In this document: piece by piece, positions 49,604 to 58,037 of the stretch
How the letters are laid out: every line of letters begins with the position of its first letter
How positions within the stretch are numbered: position 1 is the stretch's first letter
Origin: Asticcacaulis benevestitus DSM 16100 = ATCC BAA-896
Lineage (GTDB): Bacteria > Pseudomonadota > Alphaproteobacteria > Caulobacterales > Caulobacteraceae
NCBI RefSeq assembly: GCF_000376105.1
Contig: NZ_AQWM01000009.1
Coordinates: forward strand, 1 to 64,000
Direction: 5' to 3'
DNA length: 64,000 bases
Program-made: the position numbers and the translations under genes
Notes under the pieces: generated by a model
Databases searched by the model: none
Seen by the model: only the letters and a program-made list of their open reading frames with translations
Told to the model about the DNA's origin: nothing

Positions 49604-51124
49604 CTAAACCGGCGGCAGAACCAGCGCTGTCCTCAAACCCGGTCCCTGGCCGTCGAATTCGCCCGGCCCTTCGGCCACCGTCAGACGGCCCTTGTGCGCC
49701 ACCGCCACGGCCTCGACCATCGACAGCCCCAAACCAACCCCCGGCAGGGTGCGCGAATTTTCCAGCCGCACGAACCGCTCGGAAATACGTTTGCGGTCCT
49801 TTTCCGGCACGCCCGGACCGGTGTCGGTGATGGAGAACTCGATTTCCCGTTGCGAGGTATGGCGCATCCGCAAGGTGACGCCGCCCGGCACCGGCGTATA
49901 TTTGATGGCGTTATCGAGCAGGTTGGCCAGAGCCTGCGCCAGGAAATCGCGGTTGCCCATGGCGCGCACGTTCTTTTCGATTTCGGATTCGAACTCCAGC
50001 CCCTTGTCCGATGCTACCGCCTCGAACAGTTCGGCCATGTCCTCGGCCAGTTCGGTGGCGGAGAACAGCACCTGATCCGGCGCCTGCCCCTGCGCCTGCA
50101 GACGCGACATCGAGAACACCGTCTGGAAGGTGCGCAGGAGCTGATCGGTCTCTTCCAGCGCCTTGGCCAGGGCATCGCGGGCCACCTGCGGCGCCTCGGC
50201 GGTGTCCTTCTCGACCTCGAACAGGCTGACCTCCAGCTTGGTGCGCAGGCGCGACAACGGCGATCTGAGATCGTGCGCGATGGCGTCACCGGCATATTTC
50301 AGATTACCCATGGTCTTTTCCATGCGGTCGAGCGTCTGGTTGATGCGTAGAGACAGCGCGTCGAACTCATCGCCGGAATCGCGCACCGAAATCCGCGCCT
50401 TGAGATCGCCCTCCTGCACCTGGGTCAGCACCGAGGTCACCCGCGCCACCGAACGCGTCACCTCCTGATTGATCAGGGTGCCGGCGAAGAGGCCCAGGAT
50501 CACCACCAGCAGGCCGCCGCCCGCCACGGCCTTGATCTCCTGCTGGAAACCATGATCGGCCCATGACATATCCATGGCGACGTAAAGATAGAAGTTATCA
50601 TCGAGTCGGACCACCCGGCCCTGGAAACGGCAGCAGTTCGGATCGCTCGGCGACAGCGAGAAGAAGTTGATCGAGGCGATCGGATTGTCGGCGCTGACCT
50701 GCTTGAGCCCTTCACGGATCACCGTGTCGGGCAGGTTGCGGCCTTCCATGCGGGCGCGGCCGTTCTGCGCCAGCACCTGACCGGAATTGTCGAACGCGCC
50801 CTTGGCGAACACCCATTCCACCGCGTCATCGCCCAGGATCTTGGCCACCACCGCGGCGTGGCCTTCGCGGGCGTCGATATCCTGCAGGCTCTTGATGCGG
50901 GCGTCGACCGAGACATTGCCCCAGGCACGCGATTCCGTCGAGGTGGCGAGGTAGATGTAGCCAAAGACCAGCGCCGCCACGAAGACATAGACGCACAGGA
51001 AGACCATGGTCAGGCGGAAAGGCGTCTGCCGGAAGAAGTTCGGTCGCAGGATGGCGAGCGCATCGACGCGCCGCCATACGGCGTCGATCAGGTCCTTGCG
51101 GTTATTGGAAGATGCGTCCGGCAT
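49604..51124 (-). CDS. Sensor histidine kinase (HAMP)
   Basis: A 506-residue membrane kinase. Helices at about 38-60 and 200-220 bracket a periplasmic sensor of about 140 residues with a CC pair in SPSDPNCCRF. A HAMP domain follows, then the His box in AIAHDLRSPLSRL, the N box LLDNAIKYTP, and G boxes TDTGPGVP and GVGLGLSMVE. It pairs with the response regulator 123 bases upstream, whose gap holds repeat B. The neighbouring DegP suggests envelope stress, by inference only. Confidence 0.92.
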   Translation of the reverse strand: MPDASSNNRKDLIDAVWRRVDALAILRPNFFRQTPFRLTMVFLCVYVFVAALVFGYIYLATSTESRAWGNVSVDARIKSLQDIDAREGHAAVVAKILGDDAVEWVFAKGAFDNSGQVLAQNGRARMEGRNLPDTVIREGLKQVSADNPIASINFFSLSPSDPNCCRFQGRVVRLDDNFYLYVAMDMSWADHGFQQEIKAVAGGGLLVVILGLFAGTLINQEVTRSVARVTSVLTQVQEGDLKARISVRDSGDEFDALSLRINQTLDRMEKTMGNLKYAGDAIAHDLRSPLSRLRTKLEVSLFEVEKDTAEAPQVARDALAKALEETDQLLRTFQTVFSMSRLQAQGQAPDQVLFSATELAEDMAELFEAVASDKGLEFESEIEKNVRAMGNRDFLAQALANLLDNAIKYTPVPGGVTLRMRHTSQREIEFSITDTGPGVPEKDRKRISERFVRLENSRTLPGVGLGLSMVEAVAVAHKGRLTVAEGPGEFDGQGPGLRTALVLPPV

Positions 51125-51140
51125 AAGTAAAATCCACTAA

Positions 51141-51227
51141 TCTCCAAATTGCATCCGCAATTTGGCAAGCGCGACCGCGCGACCGAGCCGTTGCGAGGTA
51201 AGCCCGCGCGGCGCTTGAGCGCACAAG
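51141..51227. repeat. Structured intergenic repeat, copy B
   Basis: This block sits between the response-regulator and kinase genes of one operon. It shares its core with copy A at 27706-27791 and the segment TTTGGCAAGCGCGACCGCGC with copy C. The hairpin AAATTGC/GCAATTT replaces AAATCTC/GAGATTT of copy A. Confidence 0.8.
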
Positions 51228-51247
51228 CAAAAAGCAGCTTCAGGCCT

Positions 51248-51919
51248 TCAGGCCTTAAGCTGATAGCCCTCGCCGCGCACGGTATGCAGCATGGGACGGT
51301 CGAAATCCTTGTCCAGCTTGGAGCGCAGGCGTGAGATATGGACGTCGATGACGTTGGTCTGCGGGTCGAAATGATAGGCCCAGACCTTCTCCAGCAACAT
51401 GGTGCGGGTGACGCTCTGGCCGACATGGCGCATCAGGAATTCCAGCAACTGGAATTCGCGCGGCTGCAGATCGATCACCTTGGTCTGGCGCTTCACCACG
51501 CGCGAGATCAGATTCATTTCCAGATCGCCAACGCGCAGGATGGTCTCGACCTGGTCCTTTTCCTTGCGGCGGCTGAGCGCTTCGACGCGCGCTACCAGTT
51601 CGGTCAGGGCATACGGCTTGACGAGATAATCATCGGCGCCGGCACGCAGGCCCGACACGCGGTCCTCCAGTTCGCCAAGCGCGGAGAGAAACAGCACGGG
51701 CACATCGACACCCTCAGCACGCAGGGTTTGCAGCATGGTAACGCCATCCATCACCGGCATCATGCGGTCGAGGATGATAACGTCCGGCACCTCCGCCTTG
51801 ATCGCCGCCAGCCCCTGTACGCCGTCACCGGCCAGACGCGCTTCGATACCGGCCTCTTTCAGGCCTTTTTGCATGTTTTGCGCGGCTTCCACATCATCTT
51901 CGACGATCAGGACATTCAT
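51248..51919 (-). CDS. OmpR-family response regulator
   Basis: A 223-residue regulator: receiver domain with Asp8/Asp9, phosphoacceptor Asp51 and Lys101, then a winged-helix DNA-binding domain from about 125 (LQPREFQLLEFLMRH, VWAYHFDPQTNVIDVHISRL). ATG 51919 is chosen because the receiver begins there. It works with the kinase at 49604-51124. Only 28 bases separate its start from the hairpin that ends degP. Confidence 0.95.
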   Translation of the reverse strand: MNVLIVEDDVEAAQNMQKGLKEAGIEARLAGDGVQGLAAIKAEVPDVIILDRMMPVMDGVTMLQTLRAEGVDVPVLFLSALGELEDRVSGLRAGADDYLVKPYALTELVARVEALSRRKEKDQVETILRVGDLEMNLISRVVKRQTKVIDLQPREFQLLEFLMRHVGQSVTRTMLLEKVWAYHFDPQTNVIDVHISRLRSKLDKDFDRPMLHTVRGEGYQLKA

Positions 51920-51947
51920 TCTCGACTCTCGCTTAAGGCCAATAAGA

Positions 51948-51979
51948 AAAAGGGTCATAACATGCGTTACGACCCTTTT
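51948..51979 (-). terminator. Terminator (possible attenuator) between degP and the response regulator
   Basis: AAAAGGGTC/GACCCTTTT with an inner TAAC/GTTA extension and one mismatch; minus-strand T-run follows. It is very close to the regulator start, so partial read-through from degP is possible. Confidence 0.85.
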
Positions 51980-52009
51980 CCTCTAAAATATTGGCAATAA
52001 ACCGAGCGC

Positions 52010-53563
52010 CTACTTCTTGACCTCGTCCTTGAGCGTCAGCGGCAGCGGAATATTGCGGCCGTCACGGCTGACCAGAAGCAGGATGCTCGGACGACCGGCC
52101 TTCTTAAGTTCCGCCACGATGCCGGCGAAATCGGCCTGGCTGGTAACCGGACGGTTGTCGGCGCGCATGATGACGTCACCGGGTTTGAGGCCCTTTTGCG
52201 CACCATCGGAATTGGTGTCGAGGTCGGTGATCACCAGACCATTGACCGTGTCTTCCAGACCGAAGGCCTTGCGAACGTCCGGCGTGATCGCCTTGACCGA
52301 CAGGCCGATGACCGGCGCACCGGCACCGGGCGTTGCGCTCGACGACTCGTCATCGGTCGTGCTGCCGCCGTTGATGCCCTTGGCCAGGTCGTCTTCCGAA
52401 GGCCGCAGCGCCGCCGTGACCGTCACATTGACGATCTTGCCATTGCGCAGCACGCCGAGCGTGACCTTTTCGCCCGCCTTGATATCGGCGATGCGGCGGG
52501 TCAGTTCGGTCGGGCTCTTGACCAAAGCGCCGTTGACCGATTTCACGATGTCGCCAAGCTGGACGCCAGCCTTATCGGCCGGACCACCACGGGTGGTTTC
52601 GGCGATATAGGCGCCGGTCAGGTCGGTGATGCCTAGCGCTTCAGCGGTATCCTTGGTCACCGGCAGGATCGACACGCCGATATAGCCGCGCGAGATCGAA
52701 ACGCCCTTCATGAGCTGGGTCGTGATCTTGTCAGCCACATCGGCCGGGATGGCGAAACCAACGCCGGCATTGGCGCCCGAAGGCGTGACGATGGCGGTGT
52801 TGACGCCGATAACGCGACCGTAGAGATCGAAGGTCGGGCCGCCGGAGTTGCCTCTGTTGATGGCGGCGTCGATTTGGAGGTAATCGACGTAATCGGTGCC
52901 GGATTCCTTCAGGTCACGGCCATAGGCCGAAACGATGCCGGCGGTGGCGGTATTGGAGAAGTTGAACGGATTGCCGACCGCGATGACCCAGTCACCCACG
53001 CGCGGCTTGCGATCGAGTTCGAAGCGCACGAAGGGGAAATCGTTGCCCTCTACCTTAAGCACCGCCAGATCGGTGGCGACATCGCGACCGATGACCTTGG
53101 CCTTCAGTTCCTTGTCATTGGTCAGCTTGACGATGATTTCGTCAGCGCCGTCGATGACGTGGTTGTTGGTGACGACATAGCCATCGGCGGTGATGAAGAA
53201 GCCGGAGCCCGCGCCGCGCACCTCCTGTTCCTTCGGCGCCGTGCCATCCTGGCCGGGGAAGGTGAAGCCGGGCAGGTTCGGCAGACCGGTGTCGATCTTC
53301 ATCTTGCCCTTGGTCTCGATCGAGACGACGGCCGGCGATACGCGCTGGATCAGGTCGGCAAACGACATCGGCGCGCCTGCGGGCGGCTTGACCGGCGTCA
53401 GGTCGGCGGCCTTGATCAGCGAGGCTCCGTCATAGCTGGCGCCATGCGTGCCGAAGCCGGTGATGGCCGCACCGGCCACGCCGGCGCCGAGCACCAGACC
53501 GGCGACAGCACCAGCCACGGCCGAGCGGTTCTTGAGCAGAACCTTGAAATTCCAATTCCCCAT
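52010..53563 (-). CDS. degP: Do/DegP-family periplasmic serine protease
   Basis: A 517-residue protease/chaperone. A hydrophobic N-terminal segment (13-33) directs it to the periplasm or anchors it. The trypsin-like domain has His135 (TNNHVIDGA), Asp165 (DVATDLAVLK) and Ser240 (GNSGGP). Two PDZ domains follow from about 280 and 410; an SG/ST-rich linker lies between them near 380-400. It degrades misfolded envelope proteins. Upstream of the two-component pair in the same direction, with a terminator between. Confidence 0.93.
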   Translation of the reverse strand: MGNWNFKVLLKNRSAVAGAVAGLVLGAGVAGAAITGFGTHGASYDGASLIKAADLTPVKPPAGAPMSFADLIQRVSPAVVSIETKGKMKIDTGLPNLPGFTFPGQDGTAPKEQEVRGAGSGFFITADGYVVTNNHVIDGADEIIVKLTNDKELKAKVIGRDVATDLAVLKVEGNDFPFVRFELDRKPRVGDWVIAVGNPFNFSNTATAGIVSAYGRDLKESGTDYVDYLQIDAAINRGNSGGPTFDLYGRVIGVNTAIVTPSGANAGVGFAIPADVADKITTQLMKGVSISRGYIGVSILPVTKDTAEALGITDLTGAYIAETTRGGPADKAGVQLGDIVKSVNGALVKSPTELTRRIADIKAGEKVTLGVLRNGKIVNVTVTAALRPSEDDLAKGINGGSTTDDESSSATPGAGAPVIGLSVKAITPDVRKAFGLEDTVNGLVITDLDTNSDGAQKGLKPGDVIMRADNRPVTSQADFAGIVAELKKAGRPSILLLVSRDGRNIPLPLTLKDEVKK

Positions 53564-53708
53564 AATCTTACCTTTTATCCATCCGCATAAACCTTGTGTC
53601 TCCTGATATCAGAGCTTTTACGTCCGATTACAACCAATAAGGCTTAAAGACACATCAATACCTGTTGTAGCGCTTAGCTAATCAAAGCCCTAAGGCAAAA
53701 TCGTGACA

Positions 53709-54179
53709 TCAATCGCGTTTCTTCATGATTATGCGAAGCTTATTTTCTTCGTCGTCGCTCAGGGCATATTGCGTTGATTCAACTAAATTTTTACGTCTGG
53801 TGAACATAAAAACGCCACCAACCCCGACGATCAGCAGCGGCAGGGTCCACAGAATGAGGTTGCTTAGAGTCAATCGCGGCCGAAAAAGAACATAATCGCC
53901 GTAGTGATCAAAGAGTTCCTTGCGGATTTCAGCGTCTGTGCGACCGGCGGCGATATCGGCACGAATCTCGCGGCGCATGTCGCCGGCGATCTGGGCGTCG
54001 GAGTCGGCGATGCTCTCGCTCTGGCACTGAACGCAGCGCACCTCGGTGAACAATAGCCGCGCACGGGCTTCGTCCTTTTCCGTCGCCGCAAAGGCATGGA
54101 GGGGGATGAACAAAAGAAGAAGCCATAACACTCCCCGGCAAGCGGAGGAGTATAAGGTCGGAGCTTGTTCCCGCTTCAT
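53709..54179 (-). CDS. ccmH: Cytochrome c maturation protein CcmH/CycL
   Basis: A 156-residue membrane-anchored thiol protein. A signal segment (15-32) is followed by a periplasmic domain with the redox pair in VRCVQCQS (Cys49, Cys52), then a C-terminal helix at about 103-124. It keeps apocytochrome c cysteines reduced for heme ligation. The start overlaps the ccmF stop as ATGA. It is the short alphaproteobacterial form, without the TPR half of enterobacterial CcmH. Confidence 0.95.
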   Translation of the reverse strand: MKREQAPTLYSSACRGVLWLLLLFIPLHAFAATEKDEARARLLFTEVRCVQCQSESIADSDAQIAGDMRREIRADIAAGRTDAEIRKELFDHYGDYVLFRPRLTLSNLILWTLPLLIVGVGGVFMFTRRKNLVESTQYALSDDEENKLRIIMKKRD

Positions 54180-56182
54180 GCCTTCACCGCCTTTTTCACG
54201 ATGCCCAGGCGCAAACGCCGGTCGCACAGGCTAAAGACACCCCCCAGCGCCATCAGCAGCGGCCCCAAGAAGATCAGCCGCACCCACGGATTATAGAAGA
54301 ACCTAACCTGCCAGGAGGCCTTGCCCGCATTTGGGCCATCCGCTGCCATCTGCGGTTCGGCCATCACGATATAGAGATCGTCGAGCGGCGTGAAACACAG
54401 CGCCACCTTGCTCTGCACCTGATTGGAAGCCGGATAGAAACGGCGCTGCGGACGCGGTTCGCACACCAGCTTGCCTTTAGCGTCGGTGATTTCAAACGCA
54501 CCGCCCTGCGCATCATAGTTGGGACCGGCCTGTTTATACAGTGATTTGAAGGTCAGGTTATACTGGCCAAGCTTCAGCGTATCGCCGATGGCCACGCTCT
54601 GCATGACGCTGAGCTTCTGGTGGCTTTCCACCACCGCCCCCAGCACGAAAACGCCCAGCCCGATATGGGCGAACAGCATGCCCCAGGTGGCGAGCGGCAC
54701 GGCCGGCAGCCGGCGCAGCGCCTTGCCCACGCGGTTCAGGCGGAAGTCGAGATGTTGCATCAGGGTGCGCAGCGACCCCAGGATCAGCCAGAAACCGGTC
54801 AGGAGGCCGACCATATATTCCGCCTGAGATAACAGGGTAGGCCCGCGATAGAGTATGGCGCCGATCGCCGCCGCCAGCGCCGCCACGGCAAACGACGCCA
54901 TCAGCCTTTGCAGCACGCCTTTCAGGTCGGCGCGTTTCCACGCCATCAGGCCGGAGATCGGCACGATGGCCAGGGCCGCAATCATGATCGGCCCGAAGAC
55001 CGCCAGATAATAGGGCGCCCCCACCGACATGGTCTTGTTAAACAGGGCCTGCATCAGGATCGGGTAGAGCGTGCCAAGGAAGACCGAGCACAGCGCCGCC
55101 GACAGCAGCAGATTGTTCAGCACAAGGGTCGCTTCGCGGCTGACCGGAGCGAACAGACCGCCCGGCGAAAGCGTCGGCGCGCGCACCGCGAACAGGGTGA
55201 AACCGGCCCCTGACGTCATCAGAAGGATGGTGGCCAAAAGGATGCCGCGCTGCGGATCGACCGCGAAGGCGTGGACTGAGGTGAGCAGGCCGGAGCGCAC
55301 CAGAAACGCCCCCATCATCGAGAAGGTGAAGGCGAGGATGGCCAAAAATACCGTCCACGCCTTGAGAGCGTCGCGCTTTTCCATGACGATGGCCGAGTGC
55401 AGCAAGGCGGTGGCGGCCAGCCACGGCATGAAGGAGGCGTTCTCTACCGGGTCCCAGGCCCACCAGCCGCCCCAACCGAGTTCGTAATAGGCCCAGAAGG
55501 CGCCCAGCGTGATACCGATGGTCAGGAAGCTCCAGGCCAGCAGCACCCACGGCCTGATCCAGCGGGCCCAGGCACGATCGAGCCGGCCCTCGATCAGGGC
55601 GGCAACGGCGAAGGAGAAGACGACCGACAGGCCGACATAGCCGAGATAAAGCATCGGCGGATGGAAGGCGAGCGCCGGGTCCTGCAGGGCCGGATTGAGC
55701 GATTGGCCTTGCAGCGGCGCATCGGCCAGCCGCCACAAAGGATTGGAACTGAACAGGGTGAAGCCGACGAAGGCCGCGCCAAGAAGCCCTTGTACGCCCA
55801 GCGCCTTGTGCTTGAGGCCGGCCGGCAAACCGCCGCCTCTCAAGGTGATCATGGCACCGAAGACGAGCAGAATGGTGCACCACAACAGCATCGAGCCCTC
55901 GTGCGACCCCCAGGCGCCAGAGATCTTGTACAGCAGGGGCTTATCGGTATGCGAATGTTCAAAGACGTTCACCACCGAGAAATCGGAGCGGATAAAGGCG
56001 TAGATCAGTACGCCGAAGCTGATGACGATGGCGAGCGCCGCCGCCAGCGACAGCCCCTCGGCATAGCGCGCAAGTCCGCGTAAGGGTTTGGTCTGTCCCG
56101 CCGCCACGACCAAGGCCTGACCCAGCGACAGGCTGAAGGCCAGCACCAGACAATAGCTGCCGATTTCATTGAAATGGGTCAT
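54176..56182 (-). CDS. ccmF: Heme lyase subunit CcmF/CycK
   Basis: A 668-residue inner-membrane protein with about 14-15 helices and the heme-handling WWD motif GWGGWWAWDPVEN. It attaches heme from CcmE to apocytochromes with CcmH and CcmI. ATG 56182 is the true start; the longer frame runs through the 170-bp repeat at 56202-56371. That repeat separates it from ccmE in the operon. Confidence 0.95.
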   Translation of the reverse strand: MTHFNEIGSYCLVLAFSLSLGQALVVAAGQTKPLRGLARYAEGLSLAAALAIVISFGVLIYAFIRSDFSVVNVFEHSHTDKPLLYKISGAWGSHEGSMLLWCTILLVFGAMITLRGGGLPAGLKHKALGVQGLLGAAFVGFTLFSSNPLWRLADAPLQGQSLNPALQDPALAFHPPMLYLGYVGLSVVFSFAVAALIEGRLDRAWARWIRPWVLLAWSFLTIGITLGAFWAYYELGWGGWWAWDPVENASFMPWLAATALLHSAIVMEKRDALKAWTVFLAILAFTFSMMGAFLVRSGLLTSVHAFAVDPQRGILLATILLMTSGAGFTLFAVRAPTLSPGGLFAPVSREATLVLNNLLLSAALCSVFLGTLYPILMQALFNKTMSVGAPYYLAVFGPIMIAALAIVPISGLMAWKRADLKGVLQRLMASFAVAALAAAIGAILYRGPTLLSQAEYMVGLLTGFWLILGSLRTLMQHLDFRLNRVGKALRRLPAVPLATWGMLFAHIGLGVFVLGAVVESHQKLSVMQSVAIGDTLKLGQYNLTFKSLYKQAGPNYDAQGGAFEITDAKGKLVCEPRPQRRFYPASNQVQSKVALCFTPLDDLYIVMAEPQMAADGPNAGKASWQVRFFYNPWVRLIFLGPLLMALGGVFSLCDRRLRLGIVKKAVKA

Positions 56183-56201
56183 GTGTATCGGCTTTCCAGG
56201 A

Positions 56202-56371
56202 AGCAAGATACCCCACCACCGCGCGCCTGAAGGCGGCGCGCGGTCCCCCTCCCCAGTAAAACTGGGGAGGTATAAGAAAAAATGTAACGTCTTATACCTC
56301 CCCAACGTGTTGGGGAGGGGGACCATATGAGCGAGCAACGCGAGTGAGATGTGGTGGTGGGGTATCTTGCT
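56202..56371. repeat. 170-bp non-coding element with perfect 19-bp inverted ends
   Basis: The ends are AGCAAGATACCCCACCACC and its exact complement, with inner hairpins (TCCCCAGT/ACTGGGGA and CTCCCCAA/TTGGGGAG). It lies between ccmE and ccmF; its right end is one base from the ccmE stop. No coding sequence is inside. A shortened relative is at 43803. Confidence 0.8.
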
Positions 56372-56372
56372 G

Positions 56373-56870
56373 TCATTGGAACGGCCTCTGCACCGGCGCA
56401 GGCGGCTTGTCCATGCCTGACTCCGGCCGCCATTCACCCTGCTTTTCCAGCTCTTTCTGGACGTTCTTCGGAATATATTTCTCGTCGTGCTTGGCCAGCA
56501 CCTGCGTCGCTTTCAAGGCCGTCACGCCGGTGACCTCGCCCTCGCAGACTACCCCCTGCCCCTCACGGAACAGATCCGGCAGATCGCCCCGATAGACCAC
56601 GGTCACCTCTTTCAGCTTGTCCTGAACGGTGAAATGCGTCGCACCATCCGGCGTTTTGACCACGCTGCCCGGCTTGACCAATCCGCCAAGCCGTACCGTC
56701 TTGCCAACCGGCACCTCCGCCTCGATCCACTGCGCGGGTGTGTAGAAATAGATCGCCGTACCTTTCAGCGCATAGAGGCTCAAGACCACGGCGGCGATAA
56801 ACACCGGCGCGGCAATGAGAAAGATCGTCAAACGACGACGCGCCTTAACAGACTTAGGCCAGAAGCCCAT
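56373..56870 (-). CDS. ccmE: Heme chaperone CcmE/CycJ
   Basis: A 165-residue periplasmic protein anchored by one N-terminal helix (14-33). The OB-fold carries the heme-binding His128 and Tyr132 in LAKHDEKYIP, so covalent heme loading is intact. The tail is proline-rich, as is usual. Its ATG overlaps the ccmI stop by one base. Confidence 0.96.
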   Translation of the reverse strand: MGFWPKSVKARRRLTIFLIAAPVFIAAVVLSLYALKGTAIYFYTPAQWIEAEVPVGKTVRLGGLVKPGSVVKTPDGATHFTVQDKLKEVTVVYRGDLPDLFREGQGVVCEGEVTGVTALKATQVLAKHDEKYIPKNVQKELEKQGEWRPESGMDKPPAPVQRPFQ

Positions 56871-57952
56871 TATTTCGCCTCCCCTTCCGAACCGACGCGG
56901 GTCTGCGCCTTGGTCAGGATATCGGCGATGATCTCAGGCCGGCGGGCATAGTGCGCCCGCATGGCCGTCTCCGCCTTGGCGCGTGCGGGCTTATGACCCA
57001 GCACATCATAGGAACGCAGCAAACGCGCCCAGCCGTCGGCATTCTCCGGATCGGCCGCCAGTTGCGCCTCCAGCGACGCCACCATGCCGGAGATCCGTTC
57101 GCTCATCGCCTTGGCCGCCGCTTCCGCCGGCGCCACCGCCGCCAGGGCCTGCGCCACCTGCGGGCGGCTGACATCATCCGGTGACATGGCATTCAGTGCT
57201 GCGTTGAAATGACCGCGCGCGTCTTCGTATTGGCCGTCCTCAAGCGCCCGCTGACCAAGATAAAAATGGGCGCGCGGATCGTTCGGATTGAGTTTCAGCG
57301 CGTTTTGCAACGCCTGTCTCGCTTCCCGACCGCTGGTGCCGTTACCGACAAAGGTCAGGGCCTCGCCCAGTTCCGACCACGCCGTGAAGGTCTCCGGCGA
57401 CAGGGCGCGCGCCTTTTGATAGTCTTGCGCGCCATCGTAATTGTTGCCGGCCATCATGTCGATGCGACCGAGGAACAGCCAGTAATCGACCTCCCGGGCG
57501 TGCTCGACCTGGCCCTGACGCAGCACCGCCGCCATCTTTTGCGGCGACAGGCTGTCCGGATCGGACTTGGCGATCGTCGTCCAAGCCTGCAGGCGTTGAC
57601 GGTAGGGCTGATCGGCCAGATCGGGATGGCCGGTAAAAAGATAGAGCCAGGCGCTCAAGACCGCCACGAGCCCCAGCGCGACATAGCCATAGAGCGGCTT
57701 GAAGCTTGCCGTCTCTTCCGCCGTATCGCTGACCTTCAGCAAGGCGCGGGCGGCCTGCGCCTGTTCTTCCTGCCCCTGTTCGGCATCGATCTCACCGGCG
57801 GCGACGCGCCGTTCGACATCGGCAACAAAACCCCTATAGAGCGCCTTTTCATGCGCCAGTTCCGGCGCCGGCACGCTGAAGCGCTGCCACAGCGCCGCCA
57901 GGGCGATCAGCGCGGCGCTTATCAGCACACAGGTCAGGACAAGTATGAGCAT
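56870..57952 (-). CDS. ccmI: Cytochrome c biogenesis protein CcmI/CycH
   Basis: A 360-residue membrane protein. Two helices (about 2-22 and 92-110) enclose a cytoplasmic region, and the periplasmic half consists of TPR repeats (YWLFLGRIDMMAGNNYDGAQ, AHFYLGQRALEDGQYEDA, GWARLLRSYDVLG). It delivers apocytochrome c to the lyase. ATG 57952 with a GAGG site is preferred to a GTG one codon earlier. First gene of ccmI-ccmE-ccmF-ccmH. Confidence 0.93.
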   Translation of the reverse strand: MLILVLTCVLISAALIALAALWQRFSVPAPELAHEKALYRGFVADVERRVAAGEIDAEQGQEEQAQAARALLKVSDTAEETASFKPLYGYVALGLVAVLSAWLYLFTGHPDLADQPYRQRLQAWTTIAKSDPDSLSPQKMAAVLRQGQVEHAREVDYWLFLGRIDMMAGNNYDGAQDYQKARALSPETFTAWSELGEALTFVGNGTSGREARQALQNALKLNPNDPRAHFYLGQRALEDGQYEDARGHFNAALNAMSPDDVSRPQVAQALAAVAPAEAAAKAMSERISGMVASLEAQLAADPENADGWARLLRSYDVLGHKPARAKAETAMRAHYARRPEIIADILTKAQTRVGSEGEAK

Positions 57953-58037
57953 CACGCCTCAATAGAGCAATTTACAGCAATGCCAAGAGGGCTTTATTTT
58001 ACACGTCCGCGCCAGCAGGGTCGCGGCACCCGCAAAG

